A stretch of 64,000 bases of DNA, taken from assembly GCA_902729315.2 (NCBI GenBank), contig LR746279.1, positions 1,936,001 to 2,000,000 on the forward strand. Reading direction: 5' to 3'. How positions within the stretch are numbered: position 1 is the first letter of the stretch; each line of letters starts with the position of its first letter. The stretch is from Spirodela intermedia. Its lineage: Eukaryota > Streptophyta > Magnoliopsida > Alismatales > Araceae. Made by a program: the position numbers and the translations under genes. Below, one piece after another: positions 10,498-26,144 of the stretch. The notes beneath the pieces are model-generated. The model was given only the letters and a program-made list of their open reading frames with translations, had not been told where the DNA came from and searched no databases.

Positions 10498-13400
10498 CTT
10501 CATCATTTCAGTATCTAAAAATGATCATATTAATTTTTTTTCAAAAATGATGTTGTACTAGCACTCTAGGGACCTTTAATTACTTTATACTTATAAACCT
10601 TATACTTTGGTGATTGTTATCCACAATATCTTGTCTCAGGATTAGTAACCAATCAAAAAATAATGTTTGATTTGTCTTTAAGCCACATTATTTGTTGAAA
10701 GGTTAGACTAAAATCTATGCTTTTAACCTTTGTCATATTTCAGTTTAAATCATTTAGCTTGTAGACATGTTGTCTTTGATAATGTCTAAAGATTTATAAC
10801 TAATTAATGAACATCTTTGTCTTCAAGGTCAAGCTAGGATAATATCATTGAGCTCATTGTTTTGTCCATGTAAAACTTTGATGTGTCTCTGTACATGTCA
10901 CATACTAAAGACTTCTTTGCTACCTTTTTACATCATGCAAAAAATCTAACAAAATTGCAACGTAGGAACTTAGATTGAGTTGTACTTTAGTCTCTAATCA
11001 TATAATTTCGCTCAAAATATTTGAACAACTTTCAATGTTGTCATTATAATGACTCTTCAATTTAGATTTCCCTTTTACTTTGATTTGAATATTTTGGCCA
11101 TCATTTCTCTATTTATATAACTTACTTGAGTTTGAATTCTATGTCTATCATTGTATGCCTTTGATTTGCACATATCTTCCACACTAATGTTTCTATTTTC
11201 ATATTACTAAGGTGTCATATTTGAATCTTTTGGGTAACTTTACTTTTCAAGAATATATGTACGATTTCGTCTCATATACTAACACAAGTTATTTTGCAGT
11301 TATATTTCATGAATATTACATTGTATTGTTAAAACATAGACATGTATTTCAATGGCATAACTAAGATTTATTCTTAGTCATTAGATAGCACAAAGCAACA
11401 TCGATATATATAATTTGAATATTTATCAATGATATTCAGCTCGTGATGTAAGTAATCATGATGATTAAATAAATTATACAATGACTCATTCAATAATAAT
11501 TTAGAAATAAATTTTCCAATGTATTTGTCAAAATCAAGGCATCTACAAACTTATTCTACCTCTTCTTCCTCACACTAGGTGACATCACCCACTAATTGAC
11601 AATTACCTTCTGCTGGTTTTTTCATTCTAAATTCAGATAGAATTTGGTTCTCTTTGTTTGTACCATGGTCATTTTTTGATTGGTTTGATGTTCCCTCCCC
11701 ACTTCTAAACTAAAATGGATCTTCAAGAGTTTTTCCATTTCTATGGCTGCCTGTGACTTTTAGGATTCTCGAAATGGAGAGTATGAGGCTATGTTTGTAG
11801 GCTGGGGTGAATAATTATAGGCACTAGAGGAGTAAAACGAGGTGGGTAATGGTTTAATGGGTTAGCTATAGTCTGGCTTGGAAGCTACCTTACTCTTCCC
11901 TGACACTTGCTTCCATTCATTGACCCACTTGTGTTTATAATTTTGCAATAGACTAGTTTTGTGATAACATCAATTTTTGGTATTTTGCCATCATATATTA
12001 CTGTTCAAACATCATCTATTGGAGCTAGTTAAACACCACCATAATTAGTTTGACTGTAGCTGTGATGGGCTGATGGTTCAGTGATTTCAGTTTGGGCTTG
12101 TGATCACCTAAAATAGTTTTGTAGTTGGGATTGGGTTTGGTATTGGGCTTTAGTTGTTGGTCAAAGATTATTAGGAGTCTGAAATGCTAAGGATCATAGG
12201 CTGCAGCTTGTAAATTTCTACACGAGAAGTTAGTTGATTCTTCCAACCCAAATTGAAGGTATTAGAAAATAGGTTACAAATAGACTTTGGAACCATTGTG
12301 TAGCCTGCACATGTTCTTGATGAGGAAAATTGTGCTGCTGCAGAATAGCCATTAATATGTCATTCCTGTATGATAATTAGGGTTAAATGATTGAAAATAC
12401 CACATTAACTAAATTCATATTTAATGAAATAGAATGAAAAACATTAGAATAGATTTTAGAACACATTTCATGGACTCTTATGTAAATCTACAGATTAGCC
12501 TTGAAGAAAAGTGGTCTAATCCTTTGACCTACAATCTAAACGTAGTATCCCAGTCATGGCCTTGAGGAAAAATATTTTTACTTTTAATGTTTTTCTCCTT
12601 CGTTTTGTAATTAAAGCTTGCTGAACTCAATGGATTTTCTATCAACTTGACACTGGGCCGACTACATTAATTCCAAGATGAAGACTCATTAAGCAGGGGT
12701 ATAATAGAGGGGAGAGAAGGGGGGCCTAGAGAAAATTTCTATGTCACGATTATCGGATGTGCACTTACCAAATTAAGCTTTTATGTGCTCCAAGTGATTT
12801 AAATTACATTAATTGATTAGATAATTGAACTAGATTAAAAATGCACATATTAAATACAAAGTGATCTCAAGTCTAAGAAAGAACGATCTTAAATTTGATA
12901 AAAGATTTAGTGAATATTTTAAGGCTACGTTCTTTTCTGAAAGTTGGTCTCTTTAGACACTGAGGTGATTGCGGTATAAAAGAGCATGTAAATTGATGAG
13001 GTAAAGGCTGGACTACCTACCCTATGTCTAAGTGGTAAGACTCAATTACATTTTTAGATAGGATAATATATTATTAAACCATATGGGTACTTTTTCAGAT
13101 ATAATCACGGTCAAGAAAAATAGGATCCCAGCTTACGCTGTTATGATTAATTCTCTTACTTCCGGATGGATTGAAAGTGATAAAATGATCATCTGATGAA
13201 GGAGGATTTGCAGGAGAAAATAGATATGAGCTTTGAGTTAATGAGATACGACTCTGAAAGTGGAGATGAACAAAAATAGAACCTTGAATCCATAATGGAC
13301 GATTTTTCTCCAATCTTCATTCAGGTACCAATTTGAAGATTAAAAAGGTTTCCTTGACTTAACAAACAAGGAACAATAACTTACAAGTAATGAAAAAGAA

Positions 13401-13687
13401 TCCTGAAAAGAGAAATTTCATCGAACTGAATGAATTGTCTCTAAGTCTACAATGTGAGCCATTTAAATAGGTCAAGTTTCTGTTAGGATTTTCCTAAAAA
13501 GGTAGTTCAATTATAACAGTGCCTCACACAGATTTCAAGCACATATAATAAATTTTTTAAAAAAAGAAAAAAATTTGCAAGTGAAAAACTAATCTCTAGC
13601 ACAATCATAATGTGTTTTACTATCCGTCAAAAGTGATTTGTTCCTAGTAATGTTTTTTGATCATTGTAGTTACGGAATCGCCTGGAG

Positions 13688-13690
<3 letters not shown>
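10498..13690. other. AT-rich intergenic DNA, no gene recognised
   Basis: No convincing coding region or RNA gene was seen. ORFs are short and have no recognised motif. It is probably decayed transposon sequence too diverged to classify by eye. Confidence 0.4.

Positions 13691-13723
<33 letters not shown>
13691..13723. repeat. (CT)n microsatellite
   Basis: Perfect CT dinucleotide run of about 33 bases. The flank GGAATCGCCTGGAGCTACTC recurs in similar form near 13798 (GGGATCGCCAGGAGCTGCTC), again followed by a CT tract, so the unit is a local duplication. Confidence 0.95.
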
Positions 13724-13726
<3 letters not shown>

Positions 13727-14109
13727 GACTTTACCCCAGGAGGTAGGTGACTTTTAACGACGAGCACCCTCCTCCGCTCTTCTCCTCCTCGCCACGGGAT
13801 CGCCAGGAGCTGCTCTCTATCTCTCTCTCTGGGTTCTTAACATCGCTCGTCTTCTCTGGCCTGGCGGGTGGCGACCATCGCTCAGTTTTTTCCGTCTTAA
13901 ATGGGCAAATATTTCCTTTCTCGGCCCGCATCGCGTAAGAAAATTGCCTCACAATCGGAAAAATTTAAAGCATATTCAGATACAGAACTATCTTCCACCT
14001 CGACTAAATAGTAAGATACTATTCGCAATAATACCGATATAAGGATTTTTATTTATTCATTATATATAATTATTTTATTTTATTATTTTTTCATTTTCCG
14101 TAGCTGGTT

Positions 14110-14111
<2 letters not shown>

Positions 14112-14156
<45 letters not shown>
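14112..14156. repeat. (CT)n microsatellite
   Basis: Nearly perfect CT dinucleotide run of about 45 bases. Confidence 0.95.
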
Positions 14157-14159
<3 letters not shown>

Positions 14160-14258
14160 CCTTCCCCCACATATATAATAACTACACGTGTATACCTCTT
14201 TTATTTTGAATTGTAACAACTGCCGGTCGGCACCGCGCGGGCACCTTTCTTATTTCAG

Positions 14259-14363
14259 TTGAAGCGCTCAACCAGATTGCTTCAAAGCTGAAGATTCCGC
14301 CGACGCCGTGGAACTTCGACGTAAATCCTTGCACCGAATGGATCGCCGACGCTTTGGCCCACT
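14259..14363 (+). pseudogene. Exon fragment resembling an LRR receptor-like kinase (LRR-VIII-2 type N-terminus)
   Basis: After a good splice acceptor (CTTATTTCAG ending at 14258) about 30 codons read VEALNQIASKLKIPPTPWNF followed by DVNPCTEW. This resembles the start of the ectodomain of LRR receptor-like kinases of the At3g14840/At1g53430 type, in which an ALxxIAxxL segment precedes DVDPC. The frame then runs into a TAG at 14361. No LRRs, transmembrane segment or kinase domain follow, so it is an isolated exon relic. Confidence 0.45.
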
Positions 14364-15330
14364 AGTTTTGGGCCACCTGTGTAAAAACGTTGTCCTTCTT
14401 TTGATTGTGTTTGATGTCCTACATCACTTGCTCCTTGTTTTCCTTTTATACTTTTATTGAATTTTCATATAGGAGGATGCTTTAAGATTGTCTTACAACC
14501 ACATCAAAACATGCGTTCTATATGTCTGTTCAGGTTATTCTTAATGTAACGGTTTACAATTATTCTACTTAAACTTATACAATACCCAAGCCAACTGGAA
14601 GGGTAAAACTTCTCTTCTCTAAGTCTCAAGTTCAATGTGTGTAAAGATACATCTGCCCTTGGGATGCAATCTCCCAATGTATGCATTAATGTAATGGACT
14701 CTGTAGACGCATATAAAGGTTGTGGTGATCGCTGAATTTTTCTAGGATTCAAGATGTTTAGCTATTTCGTGAGATAAAATCGAGCCATAACACTTCAATT
14801 CTTAACCTGCCAAAATTAGATCATACCAAAGGTTGCTTCCAAGATGTTCGCGAGCATTTTGGGCCCCAGAAAAAAAACCCCGAGAAGGTCCGGATTCGCA
14901 GTACTGACTCACCATTCTCAACCCTCTTTCACTTACAATCTCCGGACTCACCCTTTTTATGTATCTATTTGAACCGACGGCTAAGGACTTGACCAATTGA
15001 CGCCCTACCTCAATTTCTTTGCATCTATATTTGTGAAAACGTTTTTCATCCGTCAATCTCCGGTTTCCCTAACGGACAATCTGGATTGTGATCTATCGAG
15101 GTGGAAAGCAACCTGCGAGAGACGCGTAGCAGCCCGCCTTCGTTGACTATTTTGGCTGCCACTAGCGTGCCATTCAAAGACTTCACTTGGCGTGTGAGAT
15201 GTCGTGCTTAATTGGCGCTTGAGATGTCGTACTGCGACGAGGAAGGACAGATTCGTGAAATGACAAAGGGAGTTCGCCAAACGAGAGGCCGTGGCAGATG
15301 CGCCATTTTCTCTTTGTGGCGTTAGTCTCT
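14364..15330. other. Intergenic region upstream of SBT-b
   Basis: No gene recognised. Several short minus-strand ORFs overlap at about 14500-15560, in the direction opposite to SBT-b; none shows a known motif. Confidence 0.4.
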
Positions 15331-15558
15331 GTTTCCTTTTCTCCTCTTGGTTGACTTCGGGACGTCGTGATGTTGTTGAGGACGGACGGAGCCTGTCCTA
15401 ATATGTAATCGTTGGCCTGTGCGGAATTTAAACCAAATATTTCCAGGGTTTTCCCCCTCACGAAGCAGAAAGATGTAGGTATCCGCTCTCCCATCTGTGG
15501 GCCGAACGGAGCAGAGGACGGGAGAGGAGGACAGAAGAGGAGAACGGGAGTCCTCCAA
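15331..15558 (+). promoter_or_regulatory. Proximal promoter and 5' leader of SBT-b, shared with SBT-c
   Basis: Collinear blocks are shared with 58540-58744 upstream of SBT-c: TTGGTTGACTTCGG (W-box core TTGACT at 15351-15356), a weak TATA-like TTTAAA at about 15427-15432, CCCTCACGAAGCAGAA and GGGCCGAACGGAGCAGAG. W-boxes bind WRKY factors in general; their function here is an inference. Confidence 0.45.
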
Positions 15559-19850
<4,292 letters not shown>

Positions 19851-20519
19851 ACTTATTACACTAGATACGCCAGCGTGCGTGTGGCATGATCAGCTAGCAT
19901 TGCTTGGTTTCCTGAAGCTTGACCTGTCGACAAGGCCAATGATCATCTAAGTAAGTTTCATACTTCCACTCTTTACCAATAAATTTTCTAATATTTTTAT
20001 TTCTACTTAGAAAAGGGACTTCACAGAAAATTTAATAATTCTGAGGCAGATGATCTTTCTGTTGGATAATTCTGATTAAAGCATGGTAATATTGTATTTA
20101 AAAGATTCGAAGACACGGTCAACAAATGTCAGATTTGTTAATAGGCTTCGAAGGGTGTGGGGTGAAGGCTTGCGCTTTACCTCATTTACGTGTTGGTCGT
20201 CATATTGAATGTGGTTTTTAAATAGTCACGCAATGTACATATCCTAATGGAAAATACTATCCAACGTAAGCTTAGGCACCATCGTCTTTTAGTTTATAAT
20301 TTTAGTTTTAGTTTTTAAAATGGTCTGTGGAGAAATATTGATGTTAGACCTTAGTGATCACATACATTCATTCCTACTGCAACATGTTAACACTTATGAC
20401 CTGATAACTATTTTGTTTCATCTGGCCATGAGTGAACAAAAAGGTTAGGGGGTTTTTATTTTTCTAATGACTTAAGATACAAATATATCTAATGATGAAG
20501 CCCATGAAACCCTAAACAT
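19851..20519. other. 3' flank of SBT-b, duplicated downstream of SBT-c
   Basis: Collinear similarity to 62931-63660 continues well past the stop codon. Shared words include GCGTGCGTGTGG, GGCAGATGAT, AATGTACATATCCTA and GATCACATACATTCATTCC. It contains the presumed 3' UTR and spacer; no gene is seen. Confidence 0.7.
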
Positions 20520-20753
20520 TTAAGGGCCCAATTGAAGGAAGGTGCGCAGACGGCCACTTACAGCCAACGGCCAAAGGTAAACGTTCTCCCAGCCAATGGA
20601 GAAGCCCATACTCTCGATGACACAATCCATGGGGATACGCTCAGCTGGGTCCACCACATACAAGGTGGCGGAGTTCAGCCTCCCCCCTCCTGCCCCAAAT
20701 CTATCCGTACCAGAAGAAAGATCAAAACGCTGTATATGCTGATCAGCCATCAA
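20520..20753 (-). other. Unrecognised 77-codon ORF, possible exon fragment
   Basis: This minus-strand open frame starts MMADQHIQRFDLSSGTDRFG and includes the segment GGGRLNSATLYVVDPAERIP. It is less AT-rich than its surroundings and looks more protein-like than nearby chance ORFs. I do not recognise the family. It may be a captured exon fragment or chance. Confidence 0.25.
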
Positions 20754-20765
20754 TAGAATCTCCGT

Positions 20766-20789
20766 TAATATATATATATATATATATAT
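20766..20789. repeat. (AT)n microsatellite
   Basis: Alternating AT run of about 24 bases. Confidence 0.9.
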
Positions 20790-21552
20790 GTATATACCTA
20801 ATGTAATTATTGAATAACGACAGGATTATGTGACTTAACTTCCTATTAATGACCAAAGGAATAAAATAAGAGAGCCGCAATCAAATGTTTTTACTTCCAC
20901 CCTTGAAACTGGAACAACGAAATTTAGAATCATGAAAAATTCAGAGGTGCCAATAAGTTGGACCAAGACTACATGAACCCAGAACTATGCGTCAAGAGGT
21001 GATCATTCGATGTATGTCACCTAAGGCTCAGAGCCTGGTTTAGACTTTACTAGAACTCAACCGTCTTCCATATATATGAACTAACGAGCGAGCAAGCAAA
21101 AGACATACAGAGAAACTTCTGCACAGGCGATTATGCAATTTCAAATTAGAATCATAAAATAAAGACTTGGGTAGGTTCACTTAGCTTTCTATCCAGACTT
21201 CATTTTGGGCAAAGCCTAGAGTATATGGAGCTAATTTCAAACAAAGACCATCCAATCATTGCCATATTAACACATTTTTTTAAACATCACTCGTGCTTCC
21301 CTGAAGGAAGTACGTAGAGTGCACTGCTGCTTATATTTATTTAGTCAAATCTTTCATGAAGAATTGTAGGAAATCCCAAACTTTCAAGGCCTAGAGTGAA
21401 GTTGCAACTAAGATTTTTCTCATTTACTAAGGTGTATAGATACACAAAATAGGCGTGTTAATTTTTTATCTTTTTTTCTCACCAGTAAGCATGGTTACTT
21501 ATGGGGTACTTTCTATTTGTTTCTCTTCTTTATAAGTAGGCCCAAGTGAAAT
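20790..21552. other. Intergenic spacer before element B
   Basis: AT-rich spacer in which I see no gene, RNA or clear repeat. Confidence 0.4.
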
Positions 21553-21840
21553 TGTTACTAGGGACCAGCAACACAGACCAACCCTCATCACAGCACGACA
21601 GCTGCGCGGACTGGCATGGTGCCTATGCATAGCGGGGCGACAACCACATGCAACAACATGGGGGCAACAAGTAGCATAGTGCCCATGCACGGCATGACAC
21701 CCATGGGTGACATGTCGCCCACACACAGCACGGCACCCACATGCAGCATGGTGCCTGCACGTGGCACAACACTCGAGACAAGGACTCAACAATGGAAGAT
21801 GACATCACAAGCATAACATCATCCAATAGAGGGAGATCAT
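21553..21840 (+). repeat. Element B 5' LTR, first part
   Basis: Aligns with 33694-33962, the start of the B 3' LTR. It is interrupted exactly after GGGAGATCAT by element A and resumes at 29390 with CACCCTAAAGG. Confidence 0.9.
21836..21840. repeat. Target-site duplication ATCAT of element A (left)
   Basis: ATCAT immediately before the A 5' LTR is repeated at 29385-29389 immediately after the A 3' LTR. The undisturbed site GGGAGATCATCACCCTAA is seen once in the B 3' LTR near 33954. Confidence 0.95.
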
Positions 21841-23472
21841 TGATAAGTCTTCATTATCATGAGTTAATAATTAGTAAATAATATAGTTTTAGCCTTAACT
21901 CATGATAAATAGACTTATATTTGTGTTAAAGTGTGAAAAGTGGTTTTCAGTTGATTAACGTGAATTTTTGGGTAATTATGTGATTTTATACGATTTTTAC
22001 AGTCTTACTTTTCAGATAAATGAAGAACAAGAAATAAAAATAAAAATATTGTAAAATGGGGGGACCCGCCGGCCAGCCGGGCCCGCAAGCGGGTCGGAAG
22101 CGCAGTCGGGAGTAGCCGCGAGTAGGGACTCGAGCGGCTTAGCTTGGACCGATAGGGGCACGTGTGCGCCACTCCCCTTCCACGTCACCGGTGGCCAGCC
22201 GGCTGTGGGGCAAGGAGTGGTCATACACGCAAGAGAAGTGACTTTGCTTCCGAAGCTAACATTACTATATATTCGCCCGAAAAATCGGCGCACAACCAAT
22301 ATGGGACTAAACCCGCGTCACACCTTCCTCACAGGCGGGCGACCAGCGCGGGTTCGAATCCTCCTAGAGTCAAAATTCATATCTTTTTATCTGATTATCG
22401 CGACTTTCCTGCAGATCGCCGGTGAAAGATTAAGCAACCAGAATCGCTGGATCATCGGCGAAAATCTCGTCAACGCGATTCACGGAGCATTGCTACTAAA
22501 ATTGCTGAATGATTCGCGATAAAAGGATCGTGAATCCATCGAGTAAATCATCTCCGATTGATCGACGAACAAGCCGTCGTCGGGAAGAGGACGATCTGCC
22601 GGGAGACGAGTCGCCACCTCCTGAGAGCGTACCAGATGCGATGAAGAGCCTCCTCTTGCTGCACAGACCTGAGGATGAAGCTCCCTGACACGCGCCCCAC
22701 CTCCATCCAGCTCCTCTCTGTCGGGTGACAGCCGCCGGAGAGCCGCAAAGTCGCCATTTTTCGGCTCCGCCGGGTGACAGCCGCCGGAGACGACTCAGCG
22801 ACCCATTTCATTGATCTCTAGACTTCGCGAGAAGATCTAGAGATTGCCCACGTCGTCTTTGTCCAAGGAGAGCCTTCGAGGCCGTGGACACTGCACAACG
22901 ATCCTCCCAAATGCTTAGGATTCCGGTGCATCGCCGACGCATCGCCGTCGCGACGCCGGAACTCTGTTTTCTTGCTTTCAACTTACTTTACGCTTCATTT
23001 AGTAATAGTTTTTGTGATTTTAATTTACCAAAATATACTTTGTTCTATTACGATTCTTCCGGCTTTTACAGATCTTAATTTGATTAATTAAATCGTTTAT
23101 AATCGCTTACGTAAGAATCGTCGGGCGGAACTCTGTTTTCGCCCGATTCGCGTTCGCCGGGCGCTGACGTCATCCTGACGTCCGCACCCTTATTTCCTTT
23201 TTTGTCGTGAATTTTAAATATATTTCCTTCTTATTTCCTAGTATAAAATTCATAGAAAATCGTATTCATTGAGAAAAAATCTGAATAATTACAAAATATT
23301 ATATTACATCCCTGTGATCGACCTGGGAAATTACCGCTATTTTTGGAATTTTTATTGAATTATAATTGATATATTTATTTAGAAATACTTCTAAATATCC
23401 GAAAATTTGTATTTTCTAGTTTTATAAATTTTATATTTACGTGATTTAATATACAACGACTGAGTCACGTCA
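21841..23472 (+). repeat. Element A 5' LTR
   Basis: Starts TGATAAGTCTTC, ends GAGTCACGTCA. AT-rich ends surround a GC-rich core. The core carries a CACGTG box (about 22158-22163) and a tRNA-like GGTTCGAATCC box (22351-22361). It differs from the 3' LTR by roughly twenty substitutions and an 8-bp indel. Confidence 0.95.
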
Positions 23473-23477
23473 AATTT

Positions 23478-23495
23478 TGGCGCCGTTGCCGGGGA
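23478..23495 (+). other. Primer-binding site of element A (tRNA-Asp)
   Basis: TGGCGCCGTTGCCGGGGA is exactly complementary to the 3' end of plant tRNA-Asp(GUC) including CCA. It lies five bases after the LTR end and is typical of Athila/Tat-type gypsy elements. Confidence 0.9.
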
Positions 23496-23669
23496 TGTAT
23501 TGCATAATATTTAGTATTTTTCTATTTTTCTCTTAGAGTACACAAAAAAAATTTAACTCTTGTTTTATTTTCTTTTTGCCGATTTTTTTTAGGGAACGAA
23601 AAGAAGCAAGGCAAGGACTAGAGCATCCTAAAGGAGGGTAACAATTACTAAATTTTTCCCTCGAATTTA

Positions 23670-26144
23670 TTGATTTTTATGTATGGTAGAAGATCCTTGC
23701 ATCCAAGGCTAGAAAATCCTTTCATTATTTCATTCAAAACTAAAAATCTGAAAGAAAAATTAATTTTGATAGATCCTGAAGAAAGTACAGGTCAAACTGA
23801 GAAAAATCTTATGGCCATGAAAAATTATTATATCCCTGATTCATTTCAAAGAGCATCCAATATTAGAGTCCCATTAGCACCCAATGTTAAATTCGAAATA
23901 AATCCAGGAATTTTTCAAATGCTCCCTAATTTTCATGGATTGCCTTTAGAGGAACCTCATCAGCACTTAGAAAAATTTCATATGGTCTGTGATTTAGTTA
24001 ATCTCCCTCAAGTTACACCGGAAATTATTAAGATGAAATTATTCCCTCATACACTTAGGGACAAAGCTAGCCATTGGCTATCCACATTAGATAGAGAATT
24101 AACTAGCTGGAAAGACATAGAACAGGCATTTCTTCGAAAATTTTATCCCTTAGGAAAAACTCAAAATATGAGAAAACATATATGGAATTTTTCTCAAAGA
24201 CCAGGAGAAACTTTACATGAGACATGGGAAACATTTAAAGATTTACTTAGAAAATGTCCTCAGCATGTTATACCCAAGTGGCAGCTCAATAGAATTTTTT
24301 ATGATGGATTATTAGAACAACATAGAAATATGATTGATTCTATATGTGGAGGAGCTTTTATGGAGAAAACCCCTGATGAGATTTACAGTCTTTATGAGAA
24401 TTTAAGTGAAAATTCTAGAGATCAAGCCTCTTTTGAATTATATGATAGGGATAAGAAGAGAGGAATTCATGAATTGCATCATGATAATGAATCTAAACTT
24501 AGAAATGAGGTTAATCAGATTAATCAAAGATTAGAAAAACTTGATTTTCTTATTGACAATATTAGAAAGCCTCTTAACCCTCAATTTAATTCAAATAGTA
24601 CAGATCCTATGTATGGTGAAAATGATCATTTCGAATTTCAATATCATCCTAGGCAAGAACAAGTGTAGGTACCCCACGATTTTAGTAAAAATAGGGAATA
24701 TTTTTCTAATTCTTATAATCCTAATTGGGGGAATAATTTTTCGTGGAGAAACCCAAATAATATTCAAAATCTAGAAGCACTTAGATCTAATTCAAACTCT
24801 GAATTTCGTCAAAAACAAGAAAACAGATTTCAGAAAAATCAGCCCTCTCAAACCCAACATGATACTATAGAAATGATGCAGCAAATGAGCCAAATGATAC
24901 AACAAACTATGAACCAAATGATGCTGCACCAGAAACAAATTATAGAGGCTCTTGGGAATAAGAGAGAAGAGGGACAGTCACCTAGTCCGCCCATAGAAAA
25001 TTCAGGAAACTGTCCAACAGTAAGATTTCAGCAAGGAGAGTCTAGCTGGATAAATTTAGAAAAAAACCCACGAAATGAAAATGTTAGGTCAGTGAATACA
25101 TTGAGTGAGAATATTTTACTTGATCCTTATTTCCAATTATTAGAAGAAATCGATGAGCCATTAGAAGTAAATGAGAATATTAATGCTGAAAATATAGTAG
25201 CAGAAAATTTGAATAAAATAATTTATTGCTCACAATTGATGAATGAATATAGTGAGGATGATGAGGAGAAAGAGCCCTTAGATGAAGAAACAGCAGCTGA
25301 TCATGAAAAAATCATCCAAATTTTAGTAGAAGGGAGTATGGACAGAAATGAAGAAAAACATATTTCAGGTGAGGAAAAATCAGTTGATGTAGGAGACGAA
25401 ATTAATAAATCTAATCATAATTTTGCAGCCATGGATGTTGATAGTGAGGAGGATGATGTATATCATATACCGAAATTAAAAGATAGCTCTTGGGAAGATG
25501 AAGAATTTGATGAGTTGACAAACGAAAAACTAGAAAAAGAGTTGATTCAACTAATGGGGAGAAACGAAAATAATGAATATGAATATAGAGATAATTTTGG
25601 AGGAGAAAATTTGAATTTTACTGAATTCATTAGATCTGAGATTAAAGAAGACAATCCTTCCATCCTTCAAAATCCACAGCCCATTAGAATTACTTCTAAG
25701 CTTGAAATATTTCACTCCTCACAAATTGAACAAATATGTATGGAAGATAAAATGGAGCAGGGGAAGATTATGCAGATAAAAGAAGACATTAAGAAATGGG
25801 TGAGTGGAAGAATTAGAGATATCAATTTAGATGAAAAAAATTTAGATTGGGTAAGAGCTAATTCGAAAATTATATGGCCTGATCACATTTTATGGTCTAT
25901 TAATAGGAAGTATTTATTAATGAATGAGAGCCTTACAAAACAAGATAGAAATGAGAAAAGATTCTTTTCAAAATGGAAATATTATTTTTGGGAAAATTTT
26001 GTTAATTTCCATCTTATTTTGGCTGAAAGTATGTCAAGGTATATATATGAAGTATATGAATTTATGCTAAATTTGAAAAAGAATATCATGAAACTTACCT
26101 TGGGATACAAATATATTTTGATGGCCATAGATCATCTTATATGA
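23670..26144 (+). CDS. Gag followed in frame by an unknown acidic region (element A; one internal TAG)
   Basis: A single reading frame of about 825 codons, interrupted only by a TAG at 24666-24668 where element C has CAA (a C-to-T change at the first base, G at the third). Codons 1 to ~490 are gag: retrotransposon-gag core (ASHWLSTLDRELTSW, FYPLGKTQNMRKHIW), then a Gln/Met-rich coiled region (MMQQMSQM repeats). I see no CCHC zinc knuckle. From about 25150 the frame no longer matches element C. It becomes rich in Asp and Glu (NEYSEDDEEKEPLDEE, DVDSEEDDVYHIP) and then basic and aromatic (KRFFSKWKYYFWENF). The last dozen residues (YKYILMAIDHLI) weakly resemble the integrase segment YEYILLAVDYV. 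The acidic region has no recognised domain; its openness over 1 kb suggests that it was selected or acquired recently. Confidence 0.75.

Noticed and set aside
21548-21552. Target-site duplication of element B
   Set aside because: GAAAT on the left and GAGCA on the right do not match well enough to call.
21499-21826. Cys/His-rich minus-strand ORFs at the start of the B 5' LTR (also 33631-33915)
   Set aside because: They arise from CA/GC-rich imperfect repeats within the LTR and do not resemble a zinc-binding family.
22162-22522. ORFs repeated at 22162, 28082, 35498 and 44180, and on the minus strand at 22548, 28400, 35802 and 44484
   Set aside because: They lie wholly inside LTRs, differ by indels between copies and show no protein motif; the repetition comes from LTR homology.
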